64,000 bases of DNA from Amoebidium appalachense (lineage: Eukaryota; Ichthyosporea), in contig CAVNZM010000003.1 of assembly GCA_963693365.1 (NCBI GenBank), forward strand, positions 13,330,001 through 13,394,000. The letters are read 5' to 3'. Under the pieces are notes generated by a model, which had not been told where the DNA came from, ran no database searches, and saw only the letters and a list, made by a program, of their open reading frames with translations. Both the position numbers and the translations under genes were made by a program. Numbering within the stretch: position 1 is the first letter of the stretch; every line of letters starts with the position of its first letter. Shown here in pieces: positions 21,372 through 31,976 of the stretch.

Positions 21372-21637
21372 ATGGAGCAGGAGGCAATTGCGGGCCTCTT
21401 TGAGTTCCGCGGTAGTGCCGTAGCCATAGAAGGGGGTTCACCGTCAACCGCGACGGTGGTAGGGGGGACGTAGTTGTCAGCAAGGACAACATCCACGAGT
21501 CGGACACCTTTAGTGCCGGTCATCATGCCGAGAAAAATGATTTCCCATTGAAAATAGGTAGTTTTGCTATCGGGACCAGTCTTCCCTTCACCTTTCCACA
21601 TGGTGATTTTGTTTACGCCAGTTTTGTTTGGATCCAT
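21368..21637 (-). CDS. N-terminal part of copia Gag, in the 0 frame
   Basis: Starts at ATG 21,637 (MDPNKTGVNKITMWKGEG) and is family-typical (KTTYFQWEIIFLGMMTGTKG) up to about the C5 run at 21,432-21,436. Beyond that the family-like sequence continues in the -1 frame that leads into the 1,379-codon ORF, while this frame stops at 21,368. Both copia copies in the window have the same C5 run, so either Gag is made by -1 slippage or both inherited a deletion. Confidence 0.7.
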   Translation of the reverse strand: MDPNKTGVNKITMWKGEGKTGPDSKTTYFQWEIIFLGMMTGTKGVRLVDVVLADNYVPPTTVAVDGEPPSMATALPRNSKRPAIASCSI

Positions 21638-21686
21638 GATTGAAAAACGAGCGCGAGTTCTAGATGTGTGTAGGGAGCGTGCAAAA

Positions 21687-21699
21687 GGGCTGCATAACC
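21687..21699 (-). other. copia primer-binding site
   Basis: On the element strand GGTTATGCAGCCC follows the 5' LTR with no spacer. GGTTATG is complementary to CAUAACC of the initiator tRNA-Met anticodon loop, the internal priming site used by Drosophila copia. The following CAGCCC fits the anticodon stem only loosely. Confidence 0.6.
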
Positions 21700-22634
21700 T
21701 GTTAAATTGTATAAGTATTTGGGATGTAAGCAGAGACACAGTGGTGCAGTGTGAAAACACCACAGACACACACAACAACAAAACACGGAACGATCGGAGC
21801 AGTGTACACAACAGACATCAATGTTTAGACACGACTGAACTTAATTTATTTTGATCGCTAATAAATACCTGAAATTCCCTTAAGTTAAATCCATACATGA
21901 TTTCCGACCAGTCGGAAATCAGATCTATGTCTAAAATAACCAATCATAATTAACTGATTATTTCCCGGATAGATCCGGAGACGCGGGAACACACACCATA
22001 GGTCACAGCTATAAGAAAGAAAAGAGGTGAAGAGTAACGAGGAAAGAGGTGGTGTTTCTAACCTATCATCGGCTACAAAGACTCAGACATTTTCTGACTA
22101 AGTCCACTGATTGGATATAGTACGGCAACACACAAAACAAAAGTGGTTGACTAAGCTATGAATCATACCTGACAAGCTAAAGTGTAACCTAAGTGTTTTT
22201 CTACCAATCAAAACATAACGAGTAATATAAATCTACTCAACGTATATTAGTGAGAGAGAAATATAATTAAATGAAAGGAAACAAGAGAAGAAAGAAAGAG
22301 AAAAGAAAAGACGAAGAAAGAGGAAAAAGAAAAGAAAGCAGGACAGAAAACACGAACAGCAAAACACAGTTATAACCGAAGATATTCATGTACACATAAC
22401 ATGTACACGTGTCTCCCTCACTGGGTAGACTCGTGTACCTATAATCAGTTGCTGTAATCGATATCTAAACACACGAATATAGCCGACACAACACGATTAC
22501 AAGTACTCAAATACACTGGAGATCGATGTCATAATTTACGTACAAGGAGCACATCTTTTTCATTAAGTAAATGAATGAAAACATAACACGAACTGAGAAG
22601 ATCTTACAATATGTAAATACTACGTATTATAACA
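21700..22634 (-). repeat. 5' LTR of the full-length copia element
   Basis: 935 bp, matching 15,881-16,815 apart from the one mismatch noted. It should carry the element promoter (U3 at the high-coordinate end). Confidence 0.93.
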
Positions 22635-22639
22635 CCCCC

Positions 22640-23157
22640 ACCACCGCTTTGTATACAACATACCACCACCACACCTTCCAATTGCCATAATATTATTAAG
22701 TTCCGTCTACACCCCTCCAAAGCCGTAGAATATCCGTGCCGAGGACGCACAAACCTTCACACTGTATTACTAAAACGTTTCTAAGTTCGGGAATGAAATT
22801 ATATCACCATTATGGTAGATTCTGACCGAATTATACCGGCCAGTCTAAACAGGTCATTATGATACCCGTCTCTGTTACTTATAGCGATGCCGCTCAAAGA
22901 ACTCCAGAGGCCACAGATCCGGCGCAAAATTTATTAAATCTATAACCGCCAAGTTCGTTGCCAAAAAGCTCTGTTTGCATGGCACACACATAATATTTTA
23001 TACCCGTACTTTATATACTATACGACACATTGAATACCTTACGATGCACTGCATACATATTTACATGCAGTAAAATCAATGGCATGTCTTTAGTAGCACT
23101 ATTACCATAGCCTTCGGCAACACGGATATAATATTATAATCTTATAATATTATAATC
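22640..23157. other. 3' flank of the modular extracellular gene
   Basis: AT-rich, no gene. It holds TATAATATTATAATC-type repeats at 23,127-23,157. On the minus strand AATAAA sits at 22,930-22,935, about 225 bp after the stop codon, and could be the polyadenylation signal. Confidence 0.5.
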
Positions 23158-23592
23158 TCAGCACGTTGTGCTAAACAACCAATCACCTGCCCGGACATCC
23201 CCCGTCCTCATAAGCCATCCATGACCATCCCCAACAAGTGAATTCTCAAACGTTAAAGAATTTCCCAGAATTAGAGACGCACCCAATGCAGCCTGCTGTT
23301 TACCAGAATAGGTAATCGTCTCTCCAGTGCATGTTATAGTCCCTCCACCCAAACGGGTGTTATCATTAGCCAGGAAAGCTCCATTTACAACTTCTACGTT
23401 ATAGCTAAATGAAAGCGTGCATGGCCCCAGGGTATCAACATAACGATCGCAGTCTACGGCTGCGAAAGCAACAGCACAGCGGGCCACCGATCCTTCGATT
23501 TTGACCGTGTCCGTCCCATCGTATGTCATTATGACGTTGGATTTGGGATGGTTGCAGTTGTAAAGCATTTGGCCGTACTGAGGAGATGCCGC
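23158..23592 (-). CDS. terminal exon: unique Cys-containing C-terminal domain
   Basis: 435 nt after acceptor CGCACAG, phase 0, ending in TGA at 23,158-23,160. It encodes 144 residues with six Cys (YNCNHPK, VARCAV, VDCDRYV, GPCTLSF, ITCTGET and a C-terminal STTC). The hydrophobic/polar alternation is that of a beta domain. It is present only once in the window, not in the duplicated blocks. No known family was recognised, and there is no membrane anchor. Confidence 0.75.
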   Translation of the reverse strand, partial: AASPQYGQMLYNCNHPKSNVIMTYDGTDTVKIEGSVARCAVAFAAVDCDRYVDTLGPCTLSFSYNVEVVNGAFLANDNTRLGGGTITCTGETITYSGKQQAALGASLILGNSLTFENSLVGDGHGWLMRTGDVRAGDWLFSTTC

Positions 23593-24537
23593 CTGTGCGG
23601 ATACACATGGGATAAGGTGTTAGTAGCAAACTCCAAACTCGAACATCGAATCGTTGCTTAGCAGACCCCCCTTCTTTGAAATTCGGCTAAAGCTGGTTGG
23701 TATAGGAACGCGGTGCGCCTAGCGATTGGCTACATATCAATTAAAATGGAATGCCGATACGCAGAAAGCCAATAAAGCGTATTCTATTTGACACGTAATT
23801 CCAGGGGTAACCATTGGGTCGCAGTTTGTCGAAGTTTTCTCGTCATCTTTCACATAATCTTGCTGACGTCATCGGTTCCATGCGGCGAACGATCAAAATC
23901 GCTCTCGAGGAGAAAATTCTAAGTCTTTTGGCCCTCCCTTAGTGTAGACCTGTGAAGCACGTGACTTTTGTTATGAAGCGCTGTGGCAGTGACTTTTCTT
24001 ATGAAGCGGAGTCCTAAACTTAAGTTTACCAATAGTTACGTTATTTTAGAAAGTTTTAGGGGGGGGAAAAGTTGGACCAATGGTTCAAAAGTTATAGCGA
24101 TAGCGTTTTAATGAAGTTTTTTCAATTTCCGTTGCTGAGGCCCAGTCAGAGAGCCGCAAATCAGACCAAAAAAGGCGTTTTGACCTTTCAGATTTACGAT
24201 TGGCTGTTCGACTTTGGGGTTTGCTGGTGCTAGTAGGGAGAATTGTGTGACTGAGGAATGGAAGAAAGATATGAGGGGGGGATAAGGTGTTAGTAGGGTG
24301 AATTGTGTAGGGTGAATGGTGACTGAGGAATGGAAGAAAGATATAGTAGGGTGAATTGAGTGACTGAGGAATGGAAGAAAAAATATAGTGACTGAGGAAT
24401 GCAAGAGAGATATAGTGACTGAGGAATGGAAGAAAGATTTGAGGGTGGAGCTCGGACCCGCCCGGGGATAAGGGGGAGGGGGGGGGGGGGGGGGGGGGGG
24501 GAAGGAGGATAAGGGGAGTGTTCAGAAATACACATAC
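23593..24537 (-). other. intron with 24-bp-type minisatellite
   Basis: Last intron of the gene. It contains the degenerate GACTGAGGAATGGAAGAAAGATAT repeats listed at 24,234-24,450, a poly-G tract at about 24,480-24,501, and otherwise unremarkable sequence. Confidence 0.6.
24234..24450. repeat. minisatellite of GTGACTGAGGAATGG units
   Basis: Five copies of GTGACTGAGGAATG with variable spacers, several of which contain GAAAGATAT and/or GGGTGAATTG. It lies in the last intron. Confidence 0.75.
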
Positions 24538-24998
24538 CGTCAGACAATATCCACCATCACTGGTCCCAGTCAGCGAATTTGCAAACAACGTGCGTGCAAT
24601 GCTCGCTAACCCTCCAGTCATTCCGATGTTTGTGACTTTTGCAGTAAAGGCCCCCCCAGTGTTGATGCATCCCCCCGCACTTGCGCCTTGCTGAGATGTG
24701 GGGGTCGCCTGATTCTGGTTTGTAGCTCCAGCAGCAGTAATGCCATCATCGGTTGTGGTGGTCGTGGTTGCGCCTTGCTGAGATGTGGGGGTAGCCTGAT
24801 TCTGGTTTGTAGCTCCAGCAGCAGTAATGCCATCATCGGTTGTGGTGGTCGTGGTTGCGCCTTGCTGAGATGTGGGGGTAGCCTGATTCTGGTTTGTAGC
24901 TCCAGCAGCAGTACTGCCAGCATCGGTTGTGGTGGTCGTGGTTAAAGCAGCAGCGGTAGCGGTGGTCGTGGTTAAAGCAGCCGTAGAATTTGTTGGTG
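24538..24998 (-). CDS. Thr-rich linker exon with three 28-residue repeats
   Basis: 461 nt between acceptor ACACACACAG and donor ACG|GTATGT, phases 1 to 0. It opens with a Thr/Ala run (STAALTTTTATAAALTTT). Three near-identical 84-bp repeats follow (ITAAGATNQNQATPTSQQGA plus a Thr/Asp run), then a non-repetitive end with two Cys (GGCINTGGAFTAKV, GGYCLT). Such segments are normally mucin-like, O-glycosylated stalks. Phase 1 fits the PAN exon at 25,479, and phase 0 fits the terminal exon. Confidence 0.75.
24686..24953. repeat. 84-bp coding tandem repeat
   Basis: Period 84 bp (for example, GCCTTGCTGAGATGTGGG at 24,769 and 24,853). Three units differ at only a few bases, and the length is a multiple of three, so copy number can vary without breaking the frame. 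Confidence 0.9.
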
Positions 24999-25074
24999 CT
25001 GTGTGTGTTTGGTGATGGTTGGTGGGATTATGTGATAGTGGTAGTGCTCCGCGTGGGAGGGGGGTGGTGTGTGT

Positions 25075-25116
<42 letters not shown>
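25075..25116. repeat. poly-G tract (about 42 bp)
   Basis: Pure G on the plus strand (C on the gene strand), in the intron upstream of the linker exon. Homology between block 1 and block 2 ends close by, at about 25,250. Confidence 0.9.
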
Positions 25117-25117
<1 letters not shown>

Positions 25118-25478
25118 GGGGTGGAAGGGCATATGTTAGCCTATGCCCGGGAACCGAGTGTCGGCGGGAGCCGACAATCGTTCAGACACTTTCCCTAAGT
25201 CCCTAAGGCTCTAGACACTTTCCCTAAGTCCTGAAAAGCTGCAACCAAGAGATTAAGAAAAAAGTTGACGCGGGCGGAGTTACTCAGTTGAAGGGGGGGT
25301 AGTGAATTCCATTTAAACGGAAAATGAAGGGGGGGGGGGGGGGGGTAGAATGTGTCTGAGGGCAAAGCACGCTTTCCTGATGGAGAATAGGTACTATACT
25401 GATTAACGCATGGTCGCACAACGAGGGCGCACGGAGGGGGGGGGGGGGGGGGGGGGGTGATGGTCTGAAGTGACGTAC

Positions 25479-25688
25479 CTTTGGCCCATGTGATTGTGCG
25501 GTGGCCGCTGTAGGTAAGGGTGGGGCAAGAGCCATGGAGGTTGCAGCTTGCCCATTCGCTAAAAAAGGAAATGAAGTTGCAGTCGGCTCTAGCGTTACAT
25601 GCAGCGATACAGGCGTCGGCAGTGGTGGTGTTGACCGTTGCAAGTTTGTCGGAGGTGCAATAGTAGTTGGTGGGCGGAGGCCAGAGCA
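25479..25688 (-). CDS. block 1 PAN/apple domain exon 2 (last of the block)
   Basis: 210 nt, phases 1 to 1, acceptor CTTAACAG and donor AAAG|GTACGT. It encodes a short PAN-type module: NYYCTSDKLATVN, then ACIAACNARADCNFISF, then ASCNLHGSC. The Cys spacing (Cxx(A)xC with a paired C) is typical of PAN_4-like domains that bind protein or carbohydrate. In block 1 it splices, by phase, to the Thr-rich linker; in blocks 2 and 3 the same exon leads to a PA14 exon. Confidence 0.75.
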
Positions 25689-26739
25689 CTGTTAAGGAAA
25701 AGAAAATTTCAATGAAACAAATTGGATAATGATGGTGAAAAAAGGAAAAGGTACGATAAAAGGTTATGAAAGGGGTTCAGGTTGCAGATGCATTGAGAAG
25801 AACAAGGAAAGGAGTTGATGAAAAGGGCTTGTAACTGCAACAAGGAAGAAAATGAACAGGGTTAATAAGTACGCAAGGGAAAGGGATGGTAACCAGAGAT
25901 CATGTGATGAGGTGATTAGACTTTCCGGGGGCCCTAACTGCATTAGTTCTTGAAAAATGAAAATGAGTTTTAGATGTTTGGCATTTACAAAAGCCCACTT
26001 GTGCCACCACCACCTCCTCACACACACAGGCACTCAAGCAAGCACGAACGCACACATGCATACACACACGCAAGAACACACACACACGCACACACACACA
26101 GAGAGAGAGAGATAGAGATAGAGATAGAGAGAGAGAGAGAGAGAGAGATAGTTACATATTCTTAAACCTTATAATGGCCTAGGCTGATTGGCTTACCTGG
26201 AGACGGGACCTCGACGCGGCCTGGGTGTGTCGTTGCACGATAGGATTGTTGAAGGATTAGTGTATGAGTACCCACACAATAGTGATGAAACCAAAGAAAT
26301 CTAATGCCCTGAAACTCAGAATACACCTTTTATTATATCTTTCGTTGTTTCTTTCTTTCCCCCCCTTTTTTCTTTTTTCCTTCTTTCGTTCTGTTCTCTC
26401 TTTTTTTTTTTTTTGCCTTTTTTTTAAGGGTGTGTGGTGTGTGTGCGTGTGTGTGTGTGTGTGTGGGGGGGGGGGGGAGATTCCGAGCAAGTTCAAAAGA
26501 AAACCTGGTTTGCTCATGAGCTTAACATGTACGACCTGAACGCCCGTGTGTTGTCCCCCAAACGGACCAAAACCAATCACACAAATCAAGTGTAGGTGGG
26601 GACGGTCTTGGCAGCTCTTAGTCAGCCAAGGTGTACCAAAACCAAAATTTTTAGGAGACTGCATTAATGCACCAACCTCTGCCTTCACCATACTGTTTTT
26701 GGGATCAAGTTGGGTATGAAGCTGGGGCAAAGTGTGGGG

Positions 26740-26744
26740 TAATA

Positions 26745-26782
<38 letters not shown>

Positions 26783-27020
26783 TGTTTGTGTGCTAATTTG
26801 TGTTTAAGTGTCTTTGTTCGCACTCCGGGGGTTCGCGCCTGTGTGTGTATGTGTGTGTGTGCGTGTTTTTGCGTGTACGCGCATGAGTGCCCAGGGGGGG
26901 GGGGAGGGAGGGGGGGGGAGGGGGGGGGGGGGGTAGAAAAATGTATACCAAAGAATACAACGCGCGCGAGTCACAACAAACACAGTCATAGATATGGACA
27001 AGTGTTTTTTTTTTGTTTTT

Positions 27021-27057
<37 letters not shown>

Positions 27058-27228
27058 GGGGGGCTGAGGGACGGTAGCATGTATTATGTATGCAAAAGAC
27101 GACAGGAAGAGATTTTGTATTATGTGAGACACAACGGTCATAGGGGAACAGGCCACTGAAAAAAAAAAGGCATATAGGGTAAAAAGGGGGCAAGAAAGAT
27201 TCTCGAACATTGCAGAGTTGTATGGGTG

Positions 27229-27272
<44 letters not shown>

Positions 27273-27431
27273 GAATGTTTTACAGATTACGAAGAACACA
27301 TTCACGACGAACAACACAATGCAGGGTTTTGCATGACATTATTGGCACAGCTTGAAGAATTTGCATCATAAGTCGAGCGCATCCTAGAGGGGAGAGCGCC
27401 GGATGGGGGGGGGGGGGGGGGGGGGGGGGGC
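26740..27431. repeat. cluster of poly-G tracts
   Basis: G runs at about 26,743-26,780, 27,038-27,063, 27,230-27,271 and 27,405-27,430 (C on the gene strand), with a T-rich run at 27,007-27,037. All lie in the intron between the two PAN exons. The same series occurs at 46,675-47,270 and 61,150-61,751. Confidence 0.85.
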
Positions 27432-27546
27432 AGGGAAAGGGGAAGGACACAGGTCTCGCATAGACAGAGCCTAGCAGGAACACACAGTGCCGCTAAATTG
27501 AAATTTAAAATTTAAAATTTGGGTCACACGTTCACGGGCCACATAC

Positions 27547-27777
27547 TCATCTGGTACTGATCGAAGCCAGTGTTGTTCATGGTGACGTCACAAAGGAAGC
27601 TCAGGATACAGTTTTTGGTGGTCGGATTCCAGGCGTAGTAGCGACAGCCCGCACTGTCTTGGCAGGCAACCGAACAGTTCTCTATGTGCGTTTTTGTCCC
27701 GGACTGGGAAAGAGTGTTGTTTCCGAGTCCCGGGATGGTTGTGGCGCAGGTTTTGCCGTTAAACATGAAGTGGGCGT
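27547..27777 (-). CDS. block 1 PAN/apple domain exon 1
   Basis: 231 nt, phases 1 to 1, acceptor CAACGCAG and donor ATGA|GTATGT. It encodes HFMFNGKTCATTIPG, then ENCSVACQDSAGCRYYAW and ILSFLC, an apple-like disulphide pattern. Copies at 47,378-47,608 and 61,867-62,097 have the same length and only a few substitutions. Confidence 0.75.
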
Positions 27778-28371
27778 CTGCGTTGCGTTGCATGCGAGGG
27801 CAACACAATATGTTAGCATCTCAGTTAGCATCTCAGTTGACGTGTGGCACATTCAAGGTTTTGTATTTTTTTTGGTTTTTATCTCGGTGGCGCACTGTTT
27901 TTTTGGTGCGGGAAGAGCACTGAAGTCCCTGGAAACTGTATCGATGACTGGTACCTAACGTGCCTCGGCGCGTGCATATGCAATACACAGAATCTTAAGA
28001 TGGGGCCCAAGAGAATTTTTCACACAAGTGGACCACACAAGATGGGCCCAGAGAATGTGTGAATGGGCCCAAGATAATATTTCACACAAAGTGGATCGTC
28101 ACTAAACCTTTAGGTTAAGTTCTGCACTGTACAATGTGATTGGACAATGTGATTGTTGTGTCTGTACAAGGCTTCGGGATTGATGACCCGCCCACCCCAA
28201 CAATAATCAGCGAGAGAGGAGAGGAGCCTCGGGGTTTGAAATGTCATATACAGCCCTGCTTGGCCCGGGCACCCATGCATCCATATGAGCGTCAATAAAA
28301 AAAGGCCTTTTAGAAGTAACCCCGACTTATTCCGACTAAAAGGGATCTTCCCCACCAATCGGCCTTTGTCC

Positions 28372-28880
28372 CCCCCCCCCCCCCCCAACCCCCCAAATAA
28401 AAAAAAGCAGTGTCCTGCAATCATATAAGTCTTTAACTTAATTCCTAAGTCGAGCCCCCCCCCCCCCCCCCCCCCCGCCACATTGCTGGGTAAAGTATTA
28501 GCCCCCTCCCCCCTTGAAATTCAGAAGTCCTCCCCTTCCCCCCTCCTTCCATACTTCCACACTGTGGTGGGGACCTTCCTCCCCCCCCCCCCCCCCCCCC
28601 CCCCCCCCCGAACACCTACAATCATCCCCCCCCCCCCCCCCCCCCCTTGGCCCCCCTCTCCCCCAGCCGAACCGCCCTCCTCCCATTCCCCTCCAAGCAC
28701 ACCAACACAAATGTATCGGCCTCCCCGCTTCCTCCTCCCCATACATGATCACAAAAACAACACCCCCTTCACACACTCACATGCCGCACGCAAATAAATT
28801 TTACACAATCCAATCCTGGAACCCTTTATCATGGCACAGATATCCATTTCCACCTAGCCCCCCCCCCCCCCCCCCCCCCC
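28372..28880. repeat. poly-C cluster
   Basis: C runs at about 28,370-28,386, 28,456-28,476, 28,580-28,609, 28,627-28,646 and 28,859-28,880 on the plus strand (G on the gene strand), in the intron before the last WSC exon. This orientation is opposite to the neighbouring introns. Confidence 0.85.
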
Positions 28881-28920
28881 TCCGGTTTCCACTGCAACAT
28901 TAGGCAGGGAGAAGGCCTAC

Positions 28921-29188
<268 letters not shown>

Positions 29189-29499
29189 GCGCGCGCGTGT
29201 TACATGTGTGTGGGCAGGTGTCTGTCCCTGTCAATCTGGGTGATACCATGTAAGTGTAGATGTGCTTTATCAGTCACTTGTCTACTTTTTGGGTTGGGAA
29301 GGGACTTAACGACGGACGGTGGGGAAGGGGGAGGGGGAGGGGGAATGGGGGGGGGGGGGGGGGGGGGGGAGGGACCCCGCAGGCTGATCATTTGTATGTT
29401 TGTGTCATCATTAGCCGGGTAGTAGTGACTATAAAAACTGGCAATAAGGGTCGATTGGGGGCGGAGGGGGCCCGGGGGGGGGGGGGGGGGGGGGGGGAA

Positions 29500-29529
29500 G
29501 ACAGAGTCAGAGAGAGAGGGGGAGAGAGG

Positions 29530-29579
<50 letters not shown>

Positions 29580-29638
29580 GGGGGGATGGGGAGGGGGGGG
29601 GGGAGAAGGGGGGAGGGGGGGGGGGGGGGGGGGGGGGG
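29500..29638. repeat. (GA)n and poly-G tracts
   Basis: GA dinucleotides about 29,529-29,573, followed by G-rich sequence. It is in the intron splitting WSC domain 3. Block 2 has the same at 49,027-49,119 and block 3 at 63,825-63,906. Confidence 0.85.
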
Positions 29639-29861
29639 CAACTGTATTTCAAAGCTTTTTTTTTTTTCCCCCCCCCCAATAACAAAAATCAGATTTATGA
29701 GTTGTAACTTTGTGATGCGTGCACTGGTACTCAAGTCTCTTCGGGAATGTACATGCCCAAGGGGCAAAAGGAAGGAAAGAGTACCACACACACAGCTCTA
29801 GTCTGCCGGAAAAAAAATCGGTGGGGCCGCGGGGAGGGGGGGGGGGGGGGGAGATGCTCAC

Positions 29862-30022
29862 ATTGAGGCTAAAGAAATTATAGTCCTTGCAAAGGACTGA
29901 GCACATTTCGATTGTTAAAACGTTGTGGATGTTGGCTGGAACTGGGGTTGGATCAATGCCCAAATCACGGAATAAAGCATCATGATAACAGCCGAGATAT
30001 TCAAATGCAGCCCCATCAGTTG
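29862..30022 (-). CDS. block 1 WSC domain 3, first half
   Basis: 161 nt, phases 1 to 0. It encodes EYLGCYHDALFRDLG and TIEMCSVLCKDYNFF, the N-terminal half of a WSC domain (carbohydrate-binding, Cys-rich). Two in-frame acceptors 12 nt apart (before 30,022 and before 30,034) are both preceded by CACAG, so alternative use would add four residues. Donor AAT|GTGAGC. Confidence 0.75.
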
Positions 30023-30404
30023 CTGTGAGAGTTGCTGTGATAGTAGGAATTCAGTCAATATTTTATGAGTAAACATGACATATAATTCATCTTACGTTTC
30101 TACATGGTGCAGGGCACAACCGTCGAGTCAGGCTCCAACGGCCAAACTTTATAATTTAAAATATTATAAACTTAATTATTAACGTCGATGAGAATGATAC
30201 TATCATCCATCACAGTTTGCATACACAATCATATGATACACAAGCACGCAAAACTTTCGCGCTTGTATATAGGCACATGCAAAGGCACAAAGTGCAAGCA
30301 GGCAGACACAAAAATGTTCCCCGCTTCGGAAGTGGCACTGTCAGCACACACCGTTGGCAAATCTAACCGTCACACCATTATGATGATGATGATGGCACAC
30401 ACCG

Positions 30405-30419
<15 letters not shown>

Positions 30420-30463
<44 letters not shown>

Positions 30464-30575
30464 GCGCGCGCGCGCGCACGCGCACCCACTCACCCACCCA
30501 TCCGCACCCACCCACCTCCCCACCCCCCCATCCACCCAACCACACACACACACACACAAGCACACAGAGCACACA
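30420..30575. repeat. (AC)n and CCCACC-rich repeat
   Basis: (AC)n about 30,410-30,462, GC/CA mix, then CCCACC motifs. Intronic, with a shorter and more GC-rich version at 49,913-50,040. Confidence 0.85.
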
Positions 30576-30662
30576 CCGTGACATCCACTTACAACTGCGG
30601 CACTAAGTCTTCCTTTTGCTTCATCATCTTTGTATCTACAGAAAGACTTGAGTGTTACTTAC

Positions 30663-30935
30663 TTGCCATCAGGGTAGGCTCGTCAGGGTAAACCGCAAAA
30701 ACGTCATTTGCCCAATCGCCACCGCACGTACGACCATTGCACCCAAAATTGCAGGTTCCCGACCCATATCTTCCAAAAAAATTCCCACACCAGCAATCTC
30801 CCCACTGCAAGCCGAAAAACTTGAATCCGGCCGCTTTGCACTGACTTGAGCACGTGTTTCGAGATACCGTGCGATTCGCTAAGTGTGGGAGATCACGGGC
30901 GGTTCCAGAGTCTTTGTAGCACCCCAGGTGTGTGG
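30663..30935 (-). CDS. block 1 WSC domain 2 (complete in one exon)
   Basis: 273 nt, phases 1 to 1, acceptor TTTGCAG and donor GCAA|GTAAGT. This is the canonical WSC: THLGCYKDSG, NTCSSQCKAAGFKFFGLQ, DCWCGNFFGRYG, then CNGRTCGGDWANDVFAVY. It keeps the C-x-CGG pair that WSC 1 and 3 lack. Unlike them it is not split by an intron. Expected role: binding cell-wall or matrix glycans. Confidence 0.85.
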
Positions 30936-31311
30936 CTGCAAAGGCAAACCAAAAAAGAGGGAAATAAAAGAAATAAAAAATCAATAAGCGTTCTGCCACC
31001 AAGGCGAAGTCCGGGGAGGAGAGGGGTGTGGGGGGGGGGGGGGGGGGGATGAGGCATGATAAAGGGTTTATAGTGAGTGAGTGTGTGTGTGTGTGTGTGT
31101 GTGCGTGCGATGCACACGCATGTGCAACCGCGTGCTGGAAGAGGGGGGGGGGGGGGGGGAGCACCCGCCAGTAACAGTCACTGCGCGGTACCAGTCGCCC
31201 GATGCTGGTTTCCACTGCTCCCTATTCTCCCACCCCGGAACCGCCGGGACCCGTCCTCGAAATGGTTGAAACAAAAACTAGATGTCACCTGTAACAGTAC
31301 CGCAGCTACAG

Positions 31312-31681
31312 GGGTAGGCTAGGTTTAAGATTTTCTGAATTTACGATTCTAGCGCTAGAAATTTTAGAAAATTAAGATTCTAGTGGGCTAGCCCCAGAAG
31401 TTTCCTTTCCCTATAGTGGGCTAAGAGGGTCTGGAAATACGATTCCAGCTGGCCAGAGCCCAAATTCACATCATCTGAATTCGCGGGTAGGCCACGGTTT
31501 AAGATTTTCGGAATTTTGAATTCTAGAGCTAGAAATTTTGGAAAAGATGAAGAACATATATGAAAATTATCACCGATTTTTCCTTTTCCTAGAGTGAGTC
31601 ACTAGGGGGGTCTGGAAATAAGATTCTAGCTGGCTCAGAGTATTAGAGCCAAAATCCACATCATCTGAATCCGGCCTACCC
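31312..31681. repeat. 370-bp intronic repeat with 8-bp inverted ends
   Basis: Bounded by GGGTAGGC (31,312) and GCCTACCC (to 31,681). It is made of two diverged halves (31,312-31,484 and from 31,485) sharing GATTCTAG/GCTAGAAATTTT and GGGTCTGGAAATA motifs. The same element is at 50,761-51,125 in block 2. It is probably an old non-autonomous element that predates the block duplication. Confidence 0.6.
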
Positions 31682-31976
31682 ATGTATCAAATAATGCCGC
31701 CATGCGGCCGCTCAATGACCACCTGAGTAGGCCAAATCTCTAGAAGGACAAAATTGAAAAATGAGTTTGAAGGTTCAGAAGATAATGCGAAGTACTTCGC
31801 GTGTGTGTCACAGTGTTCTAATAGTATATGGGCAAGCAAGGGAAACAATGTGATGCATGCACTGCCACCCAGGAATCTATAGGTTCAGAAGGCCAAAAAC
31901 AATGAATCTTTTTTTTTTTAAAAAAAGATCTTGATTCAAAATACGAGAAAACACCATGAAACAAGGAAACACCTAC

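Larger units (their letters stand above)
15881..22634 (-). mobile_element. full-length Ty1/copia LTR retrotransposon
   Basis: 6,754 bp with 935-bp LTRs at both ends (TGTTAAAT...ATAACA) and a 5-bp target duplication CCCCC (15,876-15,880 and 22,635-22,639). In element order the domains are gag, zinc knuckle, protease, integrase, RT, RNase H, which is copia order. I find only one mismatch between the LTRs (near 16,371 and 22,190), so the insertion is very young. The long pol frame is uninterrupted. Confidence 0.95.

Noticed and set aside
17315-21473. Numerous other frames over the copia element (plus strand and shifted minus frames)
   Set aside because: Shadows of the GC-rich pol ORF, which has full domain content.
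26190-26305. Candidate exon between the two PAN exons (acceptor TTTCAG, donor CCAG|GTAAGC), also near 46,110 and 60,580
   Set aside because: Its phase does not fit the flanking phase-1 exons (it would read a TAG), block 1 differs by one base, and the two PAN exons join in phase without it.
26530-26730. Open minus-strand frame with normal-looking residues (VQVVHVKLMSKPGF)
   Set aside because: Blocks 2 and 3 have indels that change the frame and no splice borders fit; treated as intron.
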